Below, one piece after another: positions 9,101 to 21,123 of a stretch of 64,000 bases of DNA (position 1 is the first letter of the stretch; every line of letters begins with the position of its first letter). Under the pieces are notes generated by a model. It was not told the origin of the DNA. It made no database searches and was given only the letters and a program-made list of their open reading frames with translations. The stretch comes from Synaphobranchus kaupii (taxonomy: Eukaryota; Chordata; Actinopteri; Anguilliformes; Synaphobranchidae): the NCBI GenBank assembly GCA_029718625.1, contig CM056389.1, positions 8,542,494 through 8,606,493 of the forward strand, written 5' to 3'. The translations under genes were made by a program, and so were the position numbers.

Positions 9101-9182
9101 GCTGTGATGGCCGAGAGGTTAAGGCGTTGGACTCGAAATCCAATGGGGTTTCCCCGCGCAGGTTCGAACCCTGCTCGCAGCG
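9101..9182 (+). tRNA. tRNA-Ser-CGA: tRNA-Ser-CGA (U6)
   Basis: Intact copy. Confidence 0.96.
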
Positions 9183-9672
9183 TAGGCTTTGATTTTCAAA
9201 GGGTGATTAATGCTATAAATCACGGTTGGGGAATCTTATCCGAAAACGGTGCGCGTTCGTTTTTGTTTTAGCCGAGCACTAAGACGCCTGATTCTACTTA
9301 GCAAGGTCTTGACCTACACATGGGTCTTCATTCTTTGCCTTCTGCTGTCTTGACCACGATGCAAAGTTCATTCTACCACCAGAACAGATGGGCATCATGA
9401 CTGGGAGTAGTAACCGAACTTCACCCTAGCTGTCCAGGAGAATGAGAAATTGTTGTTTGAATCTTGAAAACAAAATGGCAAAAGAAAGTGGCATATTGAT
9501 TTACCTTTGCTGAGTGCAAAAATGGCTGCGCTGGCTGGTCAGGGTGTTTAAATCAGTCAGTTGGTACCGTCATTCAAATCCTGCTCTTCTTTATGCTCCG
9601 TGCAAGACAATGCTTGTCAACCAGTAAGTATCTGTTCATTACCAAAAACCTTTAAAGGATTTACCAGATGTG

Positions 9673-9754
9673 CGCTGCGAGCAGGGTTCGAACCTGCGCG
9701 GGGAAACCCCATTGGATTTCAAGTCCAACGCCTTAACCACTCGGCCATCGCAGC
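9673..9754 (-). tRNA. tRNA-Ser-TGA: tRNA-Ser-TGA (U6)
   Basis: Intact, as U5. Confidence 0.96.
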
Positions 9755-10101
9755 TCTACATTACTGAGGACAGCCCAAAAAAGAGAAACATAAGACCATA
9801 AACACATGACCTAAAACCACAAAAATGCCATGACCTAGTCCATATACAGGTATACTGTGTCTAGTGACAACGGAGCTTAGAGTGTTGTTCAACCTGTTGA
9901 TCTGATCTAGTCTAGCTTGCTAGTCTAGCTTAAACAAGTAAGAGTCTAGATATTGAGGCAACTATTTATGGTGACAGCCAGAGTATGAAAATTAACACCT
10001 GCCACCAGCCAAATGCCGGTCCAATTTTGATTGTGGTTGGTAAGATTTTCTACTTTAGCAACCACCATGGCAGGGAGTTCTTACTTGCAATTGTTGTCTT
10101 T

Positions 10102-10130
10102 GGATACTCACCACTATACTATAACGAGGA
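10102..10130 (-). pseudogene. tRNA-Asp 5' stump (U6)
   Basis: 29 bp: the stump with a 2-bp insertion (tactataacg for tactaacg), the marker of subtype B1. Confidence 0.9.
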
Positions 10131-10455
10131 GTGACCTGGAATTGCCTTTCACTGTAGGCCAGAAAAAATTGAACGAATAAACACATAACTATCTTAGAAG
10201 GTTTTGATGTCTTGGAAATTTTCCTGCCTAGGGCATGTGACAGGCAATGACTGAGTATGATCCCTTATCCCCTTTGAGGGAGCATATTTGAGTCAACTTC
10301 GTCAAAAAGCTTTTGAGCGGGGCGACTTTTTCACACGAACGGGGCCACTTACATTCTCTGGATGAAACCCTTATTTCCAGGGTTTTGTTGAAGGGATTCA
10401 GGAGCACACTTACCTGATAGAATAGAATATACTTAATTCCTTTGAGAGGAATAAA

Positions 10456-10528
10456 TGGTTCCACTGGGGATTGAACCCAGGACCTTCTGCGTGTAAAGCA
10501 GACGTGATAACCACTACACTATGGAACC
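10456..10528 (-). tRNA. tRNA-Val-TAC: tRNA-Val-TAC (U6)
   Basis: Intact, as U5. The 5' flank reads cttgctatg. Confidence 0.95.
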
Positions 10529-10978
10529 TTGCTATGCTGTGCCCTCACAATGCAGAACTGTGGTATGTAGTGCTGGAGCGTTTGTGATTGCATTACTGCT
10601 ATTTTGCATCCTGCATTGACTTGCTATGCAAAGGTCAGGGGTCAAAGAGCAGTCGTTATGTTGAAGGGAACAGGCTAGTCCCCAGTAAGTGCAAGAAGTG
10701 CAGAAACGTGCCTATTGAACATTTAACTAAGTAATACAAACAAAAGCAAAGAACAACAGGTTCTGCAAACAGAAAAATAAGTTTATTAGAAGGCCCAGAG
10801 CTGCCTGGTGACATGACGAGGAAGTCTTTTCATGATGCATGTAAACGGCATAATAGGAATATGACCGTAACCAGGATTGTTATTCAGAATGTGGTTTCCA
10901 TATTGCTGTCTCGTATTGTTTGGTATAGATTAATTGGTTTCTTTGTTTATTCTGGTTCTACGTGGGGTCGGTTGTGGT

Positions 10979-11060
10979 GCTGTGATGGCCGAGAGGTTAA
11001 GGCGTTGGACTCGAAATCCAATGGGGTTTCCCCGCGCAGGTTCGAACCCTGCTCGCAGCG
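10979..11060 (+). tRNA. tRNA-Ser-CGA: tRNA-Ser-CGA (U7)
   Basis: Intact copy. Confidence 0.96.
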
Positions 11061-11550
11061 TAGGCTTTGATTTTCAAAGGGTGATTAATGCTATAAATCA
11101 CGGTTGGGGAATCTTATCCGAAAACGGTGCGCGTTCGTTTTTGTTTTAGCCGAGCACTAAGACGCCTGATTCTACTTAGCAAGGTCTTGACCTACACATG
11201 GGTCTTCATTCTTTGCCTTCTGCTGTCTTGACCACGATGCAAAGTTCATTCTACCACCAGAACAGATGGGCATCATGACTGGGAGTAGTAACCGAACTTC
11301 ACCCTAGCTGTCCAGGAGAATGAGAAATTGTTGTTTGAATCTTGAAAACAAAATGGCAAAAGAAAGTGGCATATTGATTTACCTTTGCTGAGTGCAAAAA
11401 TGGCTGCGCTGGCTGGTCAGGGTGTTTAAATCAGTCAGTTGGTACCGTCATTCAAATCCTGCTCTTCTTTATGCTCCGTGCAAGACAATGCTTGTCAACC
11501 AGTAAGTATCTGTTCATTACCAAAAACCTTTAAAGGATTTACCAGATGTG

Positions 11551-11632
11551 CGCTGCGAGCAGGGTTCGAACCTGCGCGGGGAAACCCCATTGGATTTCAA
11601 GTCCAACGCCTTAACCACTCGGCCATCGCAGC
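11551..11632 (-). tRNA. tRNA-Ser-TGA: tRNA-Ser-TGA (U7)
   Basis: Intact. Confidence 0.96.
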
Positions 11633-11979
11633 TCTACATTACTGAGGACAGCCCAAAAAAGAGAAACATAAGACCATAAACACATGACCTAAAACCACAA
11701 AAATGCCATGACCTAGTCCATATACAGGTATACTGTGTCTAGTGACAACGGAGCTTAGAGTGTTGTTCAACCTGTTGATCTGATCTAGTCTAGCTTGCTA
11801 GTCTAGCTTAAACAAGTAAGAGTCTAGATATTGAGGCAACTATTTATGGTGACAGCCAGAGTATGAAAATTAACACCTGCCACCAGCCAAATGCCGGTCC
11901 AATTTTGATTGTGGTTGGTAAGATTTTCTACTTTAGCAACCACCATGGCAGGGAGTTCTTACTTGCAATTGTTGTCTTT

Positions 11980-12008
11980 GGATACTCACCACTATACTAT
12001 AACGAGGA
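11980..12008 (-). pseudogene. tRNA-Asp 5' stump (U7)
   Basis: 29-bp B1 form. Confidence 0.9.
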
Positions 12009-12332
12009 GTGACCTGGAATTGCCTTTCACTGTAGGCCAGAAAAAAATGAACGAATAAACACATAACTATCTTAGAAGGTTTTGATGTCTTGGAAATTTT
12101 CCTGCCTAGGGCATGTGACAGGCAATGACTGAGTATGATCCCTTATCCCCTTTGAGGGAGCATATTTGAGTCAACTTCGTCAAAAAGCTTTTGAGCGGGC
12201 GACTTTTTCACACGAACGGGGCCACTTAAATTCTCCGGATGAAACCCTTATTTCCAGGGTTTTGTTGAAGGGATTCAGGAGCACAGTTACCTGATAGAAT
12301 AGAATATACTTAATTCCTTTGAGAGGAATAAA

Positions 12333-12405
12333 TGGTTCCACTGGGGATTGAACCCAGGACCTTCTGCGTGTAAAGCAGACGTGATAACCACTACACTATG
12401 GAACC
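12333..12405 (-). tRNA. tRNA-Val-TAC: tRNA-Val-TAC (U7)
   Basis: Intact, as U5. Confidence 0.95.
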
Positions 12406-12855
12406 TTGGTGTGCTGTGCCCTCACAATGCAGAACTGTGGTATGTAGTGCTGGAGCGTTTGTGATTGCATTACTGCTATTTTGCATCCTGCATTGACTTG
12501 CTATGCAAAGGTCAGGGGTCAAAGAGCAGTCGTTATGTTGAAGGGAACAGGCTAGTCCCCAGTAAGTGCAAGAAGTGCAGAAACGTGCCTATTGAACATT
12601 TAACTAAGTAATACAAACAAAAGCAAAGAACAACAGGTTCTGCAAACAGAAAAATAAGTTTATTAGAAGGCCCAGAGCTGCCTGGTGACATGACGAGGAA
12701 GTCTTTTCATGATGCATGTAAACGGCATAATAGGAATATGACCGTAACCAGGATTGTTATTCAGAATGTGGTTTCCATATTGCTGTCTCGTATTGTTTGG
12801 TATAGATTAATTGGTTTCTTTGTTTATTCTGGTTCTACGTGGGGTTGGTTGTGGT

Positions 12856-12937
12856 GCTGTGATGGCCGAGAGGTTAAGGCGTTGGACTCGAAATCCAATG
12901 GGGTTTCCCCGCGCAGGTTCGAACCCTGCTCGCAGCG
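12856..12937 (+). tRNA. tRNA-Ser-CGA: tRNA-Ser-CGA (U8)
   Basis: Intact copy. Confidence 0.96.
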
Positions 12938-13524
12938 TAGGCTTTGATTTTCAAAGGGTGATTAATGCTATAAATCACGGTTGGGGAATCTTATCCGAAA
13001 ACGGTGCGCGTTCGTTTTTGTTTTAGCCGAGCACTAAGACGCCTGATTCTACTTAGCAAGGTCTTGACCTACACATGGGTCTTCATTCTTTGCCTTCTGC
13101 TGTCTTGACCACGATGCAAAGTTCATTCTACCACCAGAACAGATGGGCATCATGACTGGGAGTAGTAACCGAACTTCACCCTAGCTGTCCAGGAGAATGA
13201 GAAATTGTTGTTTGAATCTTGAAAACAAAATGGCAAAAGAAAGTGGCATATTGATTTACCTTTGCTGAGTGCAAAAATGGCTGCGCTGGCTGATCAAGTT
13301 TTTTGAATCAACTGCCTGCCCTGCAAAAATTCCTGCCAAGCGATTTGGTTTGCTCGCGTACACGTCATATCACGGGAGATAGTCCTGCTCTTCTCCAACA
13401 TCCGTTCATAGTGTCTCTAATAACGAGTCAGAGGGTTGGTGCTAATACCCTTGAAATGGCCACTTCCGAGACATGCACACCGGGGACATGAGGCAAGTTC
13501 AACGCGCTTACAAACACACACTAT

Positions 13525-13598
13525 CGTGCCTGGGTGGGCTCTAACCACCAGCCTTTCGGTTAACAGCCGAGAACGCTAACCGATTGCGCCACAGTGAT
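13525..13598 (-). pseudogene. Decayed tRNA-Asn-GTT (U8)
   Basis: U1-type defects; the D-stem/anticodon junction reads gcgttctcgg (as in U10 and U13) rather than gcgctctcgg. Confidence 0.85.
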
Positions 13599-13680
13599 AA
13601 GGTCCTGTCTCGACCTCAGTGTACGTTGGTGAACTTGTTTGGTTTGTTGTAATTCCGTAGAACTTTTGTCAAAAGACAGC

Positions 13681-13752
13681 CTCCCCGTCGGGGAATCGAA
13701 CCCCGGTCTCCCGCGTGACAGGCGGGGATACTCACCACTATACTAACGAGGA
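13681..13752 (-). tRNA. tRNA-Asp-GTC: tRNA-Asp-GTC (U8)
   Basis: Intact. Confidence 0.97.
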
Positions 13753-14075
13753 GTGACCTGGTATTGCCTTTCACTGTAGGCCAGAAAAAATTGAACGAAT
13801 AAACACATAACTATCTTAGAAGGTTTTGATGTCTTGGCAATTTTCCAGCCTAGGTCATGTGACAGGCAATGACTGAGTATGATCCCTTCTCCCCTTTGAG
13901 GGTGCATATTTGAGTCAACTTCGTCAAAAAGCCTTTGAGTGGGCGACTTTTTCACACGAATGGGGGCTCTTAAAATCCCTGGATGAAATCCTTATTTCAG
14001 GGTTTTGTTGAGGGGATTCAAGAGCACACTTATCTGATAGAAAAGAATATACTTCATTTCTTTAAGAGGAATAAA

Positions 14076-14148
14076 TGTTTCCACTGGGGATTGTACCCAG
14101 GACCTTCTGCGTGTAAAGCAGACATGATAACCACTACACTATGGAACC
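14076..14148 (-). pseudogene. Damaged tRNA-Val-TAC (U8)
   Basis: U1-type defects. Confidence 0.7.
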
Positions 14149-14598
14149 TTGCTGTGCTGTGCCCTCACAATGCAGAACTGTGGTATGTAGTGCTGGAGCG
14201 TTTGTGATTGCATTACTGCTATTTTGCATCCTGCATTGACTTGCTATGCAAAGGTCAGGGGTCAAAGAGCAGTCGTTATGTTGAAGGGAACAGGCTAGTC
14301 CCCAGTAAGTGCAAGAAGTGCAGAAACGTGCCTATTGAACATTTAACTAAGTAATACAAACAAAAGCAAAGAACAACAGGTTCTGCAAACAGAAAAATAA
14401 GTTTATTAGAAGGCCCAGAGCTGCCTGGTGACATGACGAGGAAGTCTTTTCATGATGCATGTAAACGGCATAATAGGAATATGACCGTAACCAGGATTGT
14501 TATTCAGAATGTGGTTTCCATATTGCTGTCTCGTATTGTTTGGTATAGATTAATTGGTTTCTTTGTTTATTCTGGTTCTACGTGGGGTTGATTGTGGT

Positions 14599-14680
14599 GC
14601 TGTGATGGCCGAGAGGTTAAGGCGTTGGACTCGAAATCCAATGGGGTTTCCCCGCGCAGGTTCGAACCCTGCTCGCAGCG
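14599..14680 (+). tRNA. tRNA-Ser-CGA: tRNA-Ser-CGA (U9)
   Basis: Intact copy. Confidence 0.96.
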
Positions 14681-15170
14681 TAGGCTTTGATTTTCAACGG
14701 GGGATTAATGCTATAAATCACGGTTGAGGAATCTTATCCGAAAACGGTGCGCGTTCGTTTTTGTTTTAGCCGAGCACTAAGACGCCTGATTCTACTTAGC
14801 AAGGTCTTGACCTACACATGGGTCTTCATTCTTTGCCTTCTGCTGTCTTGACCACGATGTGAAGTTCATTCTACCACCAGAACAGATGGGCATCATGACT
14901 GGGAGTAGTAACCGAACTTCACCCTAGCTGTCCACGAGAATGAGAAATTGTTGTTTGAATCTTGAAAACAAAATGGCAAAAGAAAGTGGCATATTGATTT
15001 ACCTTTGCTGAGTGCAAAAATGGCTGCGCTGGCTGGTCAGGGTGTTTAAATCAGTCAGTTGGTACCGTCATTCAAATCCTGCTCTTCTTTATGCTCCGTG
15101 CAAGACAATGCTTGTCAACCAGTAAGTATCTGTTCATTACCAAAAACCTTTAAAGGATTTACCGGATGTG

Positions 15171-15252
15171 CGCTGCGAGCAGGGTTCGAACCTGCGCGGG
15201 GAAACCCCATTGGATTTCAAGTCCAACGCCTTAACCACTCGGCCATCGCAGC
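15171..15252 (-). tRNA. tRNA-Ser-TGA: tRNA-Ser-TGA (U9)
   Basis: Intact. Confidence 0.96.
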
Positions 15253-15599
15253 TCTACATTACTAAGGACAGCCCAAAAAAGAGAAACATAAGACCATAAA
15301 CACATGACCTAAAACCACAAAAATGCCATGACCTAGTCCATATACAGGTATACTGTGTCTAGTGACAACGGAGCTTAGAGTGTTGTTCAACCTGTTGATC
15401 TGATCTAGTCTAGCTTGCTAGTCTAGCTTAAACAAGTAAGAGTCTAGATATTGAGGCAACTATTTATGGTGACAGCCAGAGTATGAAAATTAACACCTGC
15501 CACCAGCCAAATGCCGGTCCAATTTTGATTGTGGTTGGTAAGATTTTCTACTTTAGCAACCACCATGGCAGGGAGTTCTTACTTGCAATTGTTGTCTTT

Positions 15600-15628
15600 G
15601 GATACTCACCACTATACTATAACGAGGA
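15600..15628 (-). pseudogene. tRNA-Asp 5' stump (U9)
   Basis: 29-bp B1 form. Confidence 0.9.
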
Positions 15629-15952
15629 GTGACCTGGAATTGCCTTTCACTGTAGGCCAGAAAAAATTGAACGAATAAACACATAACTATCTTAGAAGGT
15701 TTTGATGTCTTGGAAATTTTCCTGCCTAGGGCATGTGACAGGCAATGACTGAGTATGATCCCTTATCCCCTTTGAGGGAGCATATTTGAGTCAACTTCGT
15801 CAAAAAGCTTTTGAGCGGGCGACTTTTTCACACGAACGGGGCCACTTAAATTCTCCGGATGAAACCCTTATTTCCAGGGTTTTGTTGAAGGGATTCAGGA
15901 GCACAGTTACCTGATAGAATAGAATATACTTAATTCCTTTGAGAGGAATAAA

Positions 15953-16025
15953 TGGTTCCACTGGGGATTGAACCCAGGACCTTCTGCGTGTAAAGCAGAC
16001 GTGATAACCACTACACTATGGAACC
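15953..16025 (-). tRNA. tRNA-Val-TAC: tRNA-Val-TAC (U9)
   Basis: Intact. Confidence 0.95.
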
Positions 16026-16475
16026 TTGGTGTGCTGTGCCCTCACAATGCAGAACTGTGGTATGTAGTGCTGGAGCGTTTGTGATTGCATTACTGCTATT
16101 TTGCATCCTGCATTGACTTGCTATGCAAAGGTCAGGGGTCAAAGAGCAGTCGTTATGTTGAAGGGAACAGGCTAGTCCCCAGTAAGTGCAAGAAGTGCAG
16201 AAACGTGCCTATTGAACATTTAACTAAGTAATACAAACAAAAGCAAAGAACAACAGGTTCTGCAAACAGAAAAATAAGTTTATTAGAAGGCCCAGAGCTG
16301 CCTGGTGACATGACGAGGAAGTCTTTTCATGATGCATGTAAACGGCATAATAGGAATATGACCGTAACCAGGATTGTTATTCAGAATGTGGTTTCCATAT
16401 TGCTGTCTCGTATTGTTTGGTATAGATTAATTGGTTTCTTTGTTTATTCTGGTTCTACGTGGGGTTGGTTGTGGT

Positions 16476-16557
16476 GCTGTGATGGCCGAGAGGTTAAGGC
16501 GTTGGACTCGAAATCCAATGGGGTTTCCCCGCGCAGGTTCGAACCCTGCTCGCAGCG
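16476..16557 (+). tRNA. tRNA-Ser-CGA: tRNA-Ser-CGA (U10)
   Basis: Intact copy. Confidence 0.96.
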
Positions 16558-17144
16558 TAGGCTTTGATTTTCAAAGGGTGATTAATGCTATAAATCACGG
16601 TTGGGGAATCTTATCCGAAAACGGTGCGCGTTCGTTTTTGTTTTAGCCGAGCACTAAGACGCCTGATTCTACTTAGCAAGGTCTTGACCTACACATGGGT
16701 CTTCATTCTTTGCCTTCTGCTGTCTTGACCACGATGCAAAGTTCATTCTACCACCAGAACAGATGGGCATCATGACTGGGAGTAGTAACCGAACTTCACC
16801 CTAGCTGTCCAGGAGAATGAGAAATTGTTGTTTGAATCTTGAAAACAAAATGGCAAAAGAAAGTGGCATATTGATTTACCTTTGCTGAGTGCAAAAATGG
16901 CTGCGCTGGCTGATCAAGTTTTTTGAATCAACTGCCTGCCCTGCAAAAATTCCTGCCAAGCGATTTGGTTTGCTCGCGTACACGTCATATCACGGGAGAT
17001 AGTCCTGCTCTTCTCCAACATCCGTTCATAGTGTCTCTAATAACGAGTCAGAGGGTTGGTGCTAATACCCTTGAAATGGCCACTTCCGAGACATGCACAC
17101 CGGGGACATGAGGCAAGTTCAACGCGCTTACAAACACACACTAT

Positions 17145-17218
17145 CGTGCCTGGGTGGGCTCTAACCACCAGCCTTTCGGTTAACAGCCGAGAACGCTAAC
17201 CGATTGCGCCACAGTGAT
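17145..17218 (-). pseudogene. Decayed tRNA-Asn-GTT (U10)
   Basis: As U8. Confidence 0.85.
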
Positions 17219-17300
17219 AAGGTCCTGTCTCGACCTCAGTGTACGTTGGTGAACTTGTTTGGTTTGTTGTAATTCCGTAGAACTTTTGTCAAAAGACAGC

Positions 17301-17372
17301 CTCCCCGTCGGGGAATCGAACCCCGGTCTCCCGCGTGACAGGCGGGGATACTCACCACTATACTAACGAGGA
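17301..17372 (-). tRNA. tRNA-Asp-GTC: tRNA-Asp-GTC (U10)
   Basis: Intact. Confidence 0.97.
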
Positions 17373-17695
17373 GTGACCTGGTATTGCCTTTCACTGTAGG
17401 CCAGAAAAAATTGAACGAATAAACACATAACTATCTTAGAAGGTTTTGATGTCTTGGCAATTTTCCAGCCTAGGTCATGTGACAGGCAATGACTGAGTAT
17501 GATCCCTTCTCCCCTTTGAGGGTGCATATTTGAGTCAACTTCGTCAAAAAGCCTTTGAGTGGGCGACTTTTTCACACGAATGGGGGCTCTTAAAATCCCT
17601 GGATGAAATCCTTATTTCAGGGTTTTGTTGAGGGGATTCAAGAGCACACTTATCTGATAGAAAAGAATATACTTAATTTCTTTAAGAGGAATAAA

Positions 17696-17768
17696 TGTTT
17701 CCACTGGGGATTGTACCCAGGACCTTCTGCGTGTAAAGCAGACATGATAACCACTACACTATGGAACC
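17696..17768 (-). pseudogene. Damaged tRNA-Val-TAC (U10)
   Basis: U1-type defects, with the cttaatttc flank. Confidence 0.7.
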
Positions 17769-18218
17769 TTGCTGTGCTGTGCCCTCACAATGCAGAACTG
17801 TGGTATGTAGTGCTGGAGCGTTTGTGATTGCATTACTGCTATTTTGCATCCTGCATTGACTTGCTATGCAAAGGTCAGGGGTCAAAGAGCAGTCGTTATG
17901 TTGAAGGGAACAGGCTAGTCCCCAGTAAGTGCAAGAAGTGCAGAAACGTGCCTATTGAACATTTAACTAAGTAATACAAACAAAAGCAAAGAACAACAGG
18001 TTCTGCAAACAGAAAAATAAGTTTATTAGAAGGCCCAGAGCTGCCTGGTGACATGACGAGGAAGTCTTTTCATGATGCATGTAAACGGCATAATAGGAAT
18101 ATGACCGTAACCAGGATTGTTATTCAGAATGTGGTTTCCATATTGCTGTCTCGTATTGTTTGGTATAGATTAATTGGTTTCTTTGTTTATTCTGGTTCTA
18201 CGTGGGGTTGGTTGTGGT

Positions 18219-18300
18219 GCTGTGATGGCCGAGAGGTTAAGGCGTTGGACTCGAAATCCAATGGGGTTTCCCCGCGCAGGTTCGAACCCTGCTCGCAGCG
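18219..18300 (+). tRNA. tRNA-Ser-CGA: tRNA-Ser-CGA (U11)
   Basis: Intact copy. Confidence 0.96.
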
Positions 18301-18790
18301 TAGGCTTTGATTTTCAACGGGGGATTAATGCTATAAATCACGGTTGAGGAATCTTATCCGAAAACGGTGCGCGTTCGTTTTTGTTTTAGCCGAGCACTAA
18401 GACGCCTGATTCTACTTAGCAAGGTCTTGACCTACACATGGGTCTTCATTCTTTGCCTTCTGCTGTCTTGACCACGATGCAAAGTTCATTCTACCACCAG
18501 AACAGATGGGCATCATGACTGGGAGTAGTAACCGAACTTCACCCTAGCTGTCCACGAGAATGAGAAATTGTTGTTTGAATCTTGAAAACAAAATGGCAAA
18601 AGAAAGTGGCATATTGATTTACCTTTGCTGAGTGCAAAAATGGCTGCGCTGGCTGGTCAGGGTGTTTAAATCAGTCAGTTGGTACCGTCATTCAAATCCT
18701 GCTCTTCTTTATGCTCCGTGCAAGACAATGCTTGTCAACCAGTAAGTATCTGTTCATTACCAAAAACCTTTAAAGGATTTACCGGATGTG

Positions 18791-18872
18791 CGCTGCGAGC
18801 AGGGTTCGAACCTGCGCGGGGAAACCCCATTGGATTTCAAGTCCAACGCCTTAACCACTCGGCCATCGCAGC
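18791..18872 (-). tRNA. tRNA-Ser-TGA: tRNA-Ser-TGA (U11)
   Basis: Intact. Confidence 0.96.
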
Positions 18873-19219
18873 TCTACATTACTAAGGACAGCCCAAAAAA
18901 GAGAAACATAAGACCATAAACACATGACCTAAAACCACAAAAATGCCGTGACCTAGTCCATATACAGGTATACTGTGTCTAGTGACAACGGAGCTTAGAG
19001 TGTTGTTCAACCTGTTGATCTGATCTAGTCTAGCTTGCTAGTCTAGCTTAAACAAGTAAGAGTCTAGATATTGAGGCAACTATTTATGGTGACAGCCAGA
19101 GTATGAAAATTAACACCTGCCACCAGCCAAATGCCGGTCCAATTTTGATTGTGGTTGGTAAGATTTTCTACTTTAGCAACCACCATGGCAGGGAGTTCTT
19201 ACTTGCAATTGTTGTCTTT

Positions 19220-19248
19220 GGATACTCACCACTATACTATAACGAGGA
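19220..19248 (-). pseudogene. tRNA-Asp 5' stump (U11)
   Basis: 29-bp B1 form. Confidence 0.9.
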
Positions 19249-19572
19249 GTGACCTGGAATTGCCTTTCACTGTAGGCCAGAAAAAATTGAACGAATAAAC
19301 ACATAACTATCTTAGAAGGTTTTGATGTCTTGGAAATTTTCCTGCCTAGGGCATGTGACAGGCAATGACTGAGTATGATCCCTTATCCCCTTTGAGGGAG
19401 CATATTTGAGTCAACTTCGTCAAAAAGCTTTTGAGCGGGCGACTTTTTCACACGAACGGGGCCACTTAAATTCTCCGGATGAAACCCTTATTTCCAGGGT
19501 TTTGTTGAAGGGATTCAGGAGCACACTTACCTGATAGAATAGAATATACTTAATTCCTTTGAGAGGAATAAA

Positions 19573-19645
19573 TGGTTCCACTGGGGATTGAACCCAGGAC
19601 CTTCTGCGTGTAAAGCAGACGTGATAACCACTACACTATGGAACC
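19573..19645 (-). tRNA. tRNA-Val-TAC: tRNA-Val-TAC (U11)
   Basis: Intact. Confidence 0.95.
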
Positions 19646-20095
19646 TTGCTGTGCTGTGCCCTCACAATGCAGAACTGTGGTATGTAGTGCTGGAGCGTTT
19701 GTGATTGCATTACTGCTATTTTGCATCCTGCATTGACTTGCTATGCAAAGGTCAGGGGTCAAAGAGCAGTCGTTATGTTGAAGGGAACAGGCTAGTCCCC
19801 AGTAAGTGCAAGAAGTGCAGAAAGGTGCCTATTGAACATTTAACTAAGTAATACAAACAAAAGCAAAGAACAACAGGTTCTGCAAACAGATAAATAAGTT
19901 TATTAGAAGGCCCAGAGCTGCCTGGTGACATGACGAGGAAGTCTTTTCATGATGCATGTAAACGGCATAATAGGAATATGACCGTAACCAGGATTGTTAT
20001 TCAGAATGTGGTTTCCATATTGCTGTCTCGTATTGTTTGGTATAGATTAATTGGTTTCTTTGTTTATTCTGGTTCTACGTGGGGTTGGTTGTGGT

Positions 20096-20177
20096 GCTGT
20101 GATGGCCGAGAGGTTAAGGCGTTGGACTCGAAATCCAATGGGGTTTCCCCGCGCAGGTTCGAACCCTGCTCGCAGCG
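20096..20177 (+). tRNA. tRNA-Ser-CGA: tRNA-Ser-CGA (U12)
   Basis: Intact copy. Confidence 0.96.
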
Positions 20178-20667
20178 TAGGCTTTGATTTTCAAAGGGTG
20201 ATTAATGCTATAAATCACGGTTGGGGAATCTTATCCGAAAACGGTGCGCGTTCGTTTTTGTTTTAGCCGAGCACTAAGACGCCTGATTCTACTTAGCAAG
20301 GTCTTGACCTACACATGGGTCTTCATTCTTTGCCTTCTGCTGTCTTGACCACGATGTGAAGTTCATTCTACCACCAGAACAGATGGGCATCATGACTGGG
20401 AGTAGTAACCGAACTTCACCCTAGCTGTCCACGAGAATGAGAAATTGTTGTTTGAATCTTGAAAACAAAATGGCAAAAGAAAGTGGCATATTGATTTACC
20501 TTTGCTGAGTGCAAAAATGGCTGCGCTGGCTGGTCAGGGTGTTTAAATCAGTCAGTTGGTACCGTCATTCAAATCCTGCTCTTCTTTATGCTCCGTGCAA
20601 GACAATGCTTGTCAACCAGTAAGTATCTGTTCATTACCAAAAACCTTTAAAGGATTTACCGGATGTG

Positions 20668-20749
20668 CGCTGCGAGCAGGGTTCGAACCTGCGCGGGGAA
20701 ACCCCATTGGATTTCAAGTCCAACGCCTTAACCACTCGGTCATCGCAGC
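20668..20749 (-). tRNA. tRNA-Ser-TGA: tRNA-Ser-TGA, G10A variant (U12)
   Basis: Plus strand reads ctcggtcatcgc, so the D-stem gcc begins with A instead of G. This breaks the first D-stem pair and touches the A box. Confidence 0.85.
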
Positions 20750-21096
20750 TCTACATTACTGAGGACAGCCCAAAAAAGAGAAACATAAGACCATAAACAC
20801 ATGACCTAAAACCACAAAAATGCCATGACCTAGTCCATATACAGGTATACTGTGTCTAGTGACAACGGAGCTTAGAGTGTTGTTCAACCTGTTGATCTGA
20901 TCTAGTCTAGCTTGCTAGTCTAGCTTAAACAAGTAAGAGTCTAGATATTGAGGCAACTATTTATGGTGACAGCCAGAGTATGAAAATTAACACCTGCCAC
21001 CAGCCAAATGCCGGTCCAATTTTGATTGTGGTTGGTAAGATTTTCTACTTTAGCAACCACCATGGCAGGGAGTTCTTACTTGCAATTGTTGTCTTT

Positions 21097-21123
21097 GGAT
21101 ACTCACCACTATACTAACGAGGA
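21097..21123 (-). pseudogene. tRNA-Asp 5' stump (U12)
   Basis: 27-bp B2 form. Confidence 0.9.

Larger units (their letters stand above)
8856..10733 (+). repeat. U6, type B1 unit with A-like Ser flank
   Basis: 1,878 bp. The Ser flank is the A variant (caaagggtg, ggttgggg, gatgcaaag). It has one extra G in gagcggggcgac. Shares ttaccagatg with U7. Confidence 0.95.
10734..12610 (+). repeat. U7, type B1 unit with A-like Ser flank
   Basis: 1,877 bp. A near copy of U6 (ttaccagatg and A-like Ser flank); cgtggggtcgg is private. Confidence 0.95.
12611..14353 (+). repeat. U8, type A unit with two 1-bp deletions
   Basis: 1,743 bp. Lost one T (catccgttcatag) and one C (gtcctgtctcg). Both are shared with U10. 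Confidence 0.95.
14354..16230 (+). repeat. U9, type B1 unit
   Basis: 1,877 bp. Has attactaagg just past the Ser-TGA 5' end, shared only with U11. Confidence 0.95.
16231..17973 (+). repeat. U10, type A unit with two 1-bp deletions
   Basis: 1,743 bp with the same two deletions as U8, 3,620 bp upstream. Confidence 0.95.
17974..19850 (+). repeat. U11, type B1 unit
   Basis: 1,877 bp. Shares attactaagg with U9. Its Ser 3' flank mixes B-type caacggggg with A-type gatgcaaag, then B-type tccacgag. Confidence 0.95.

Noticed and set aside
13303..13491. 62-codon frame in U8 and U10
   Set aside because: It exists only because a single-base deletion in these two units opened the frame.
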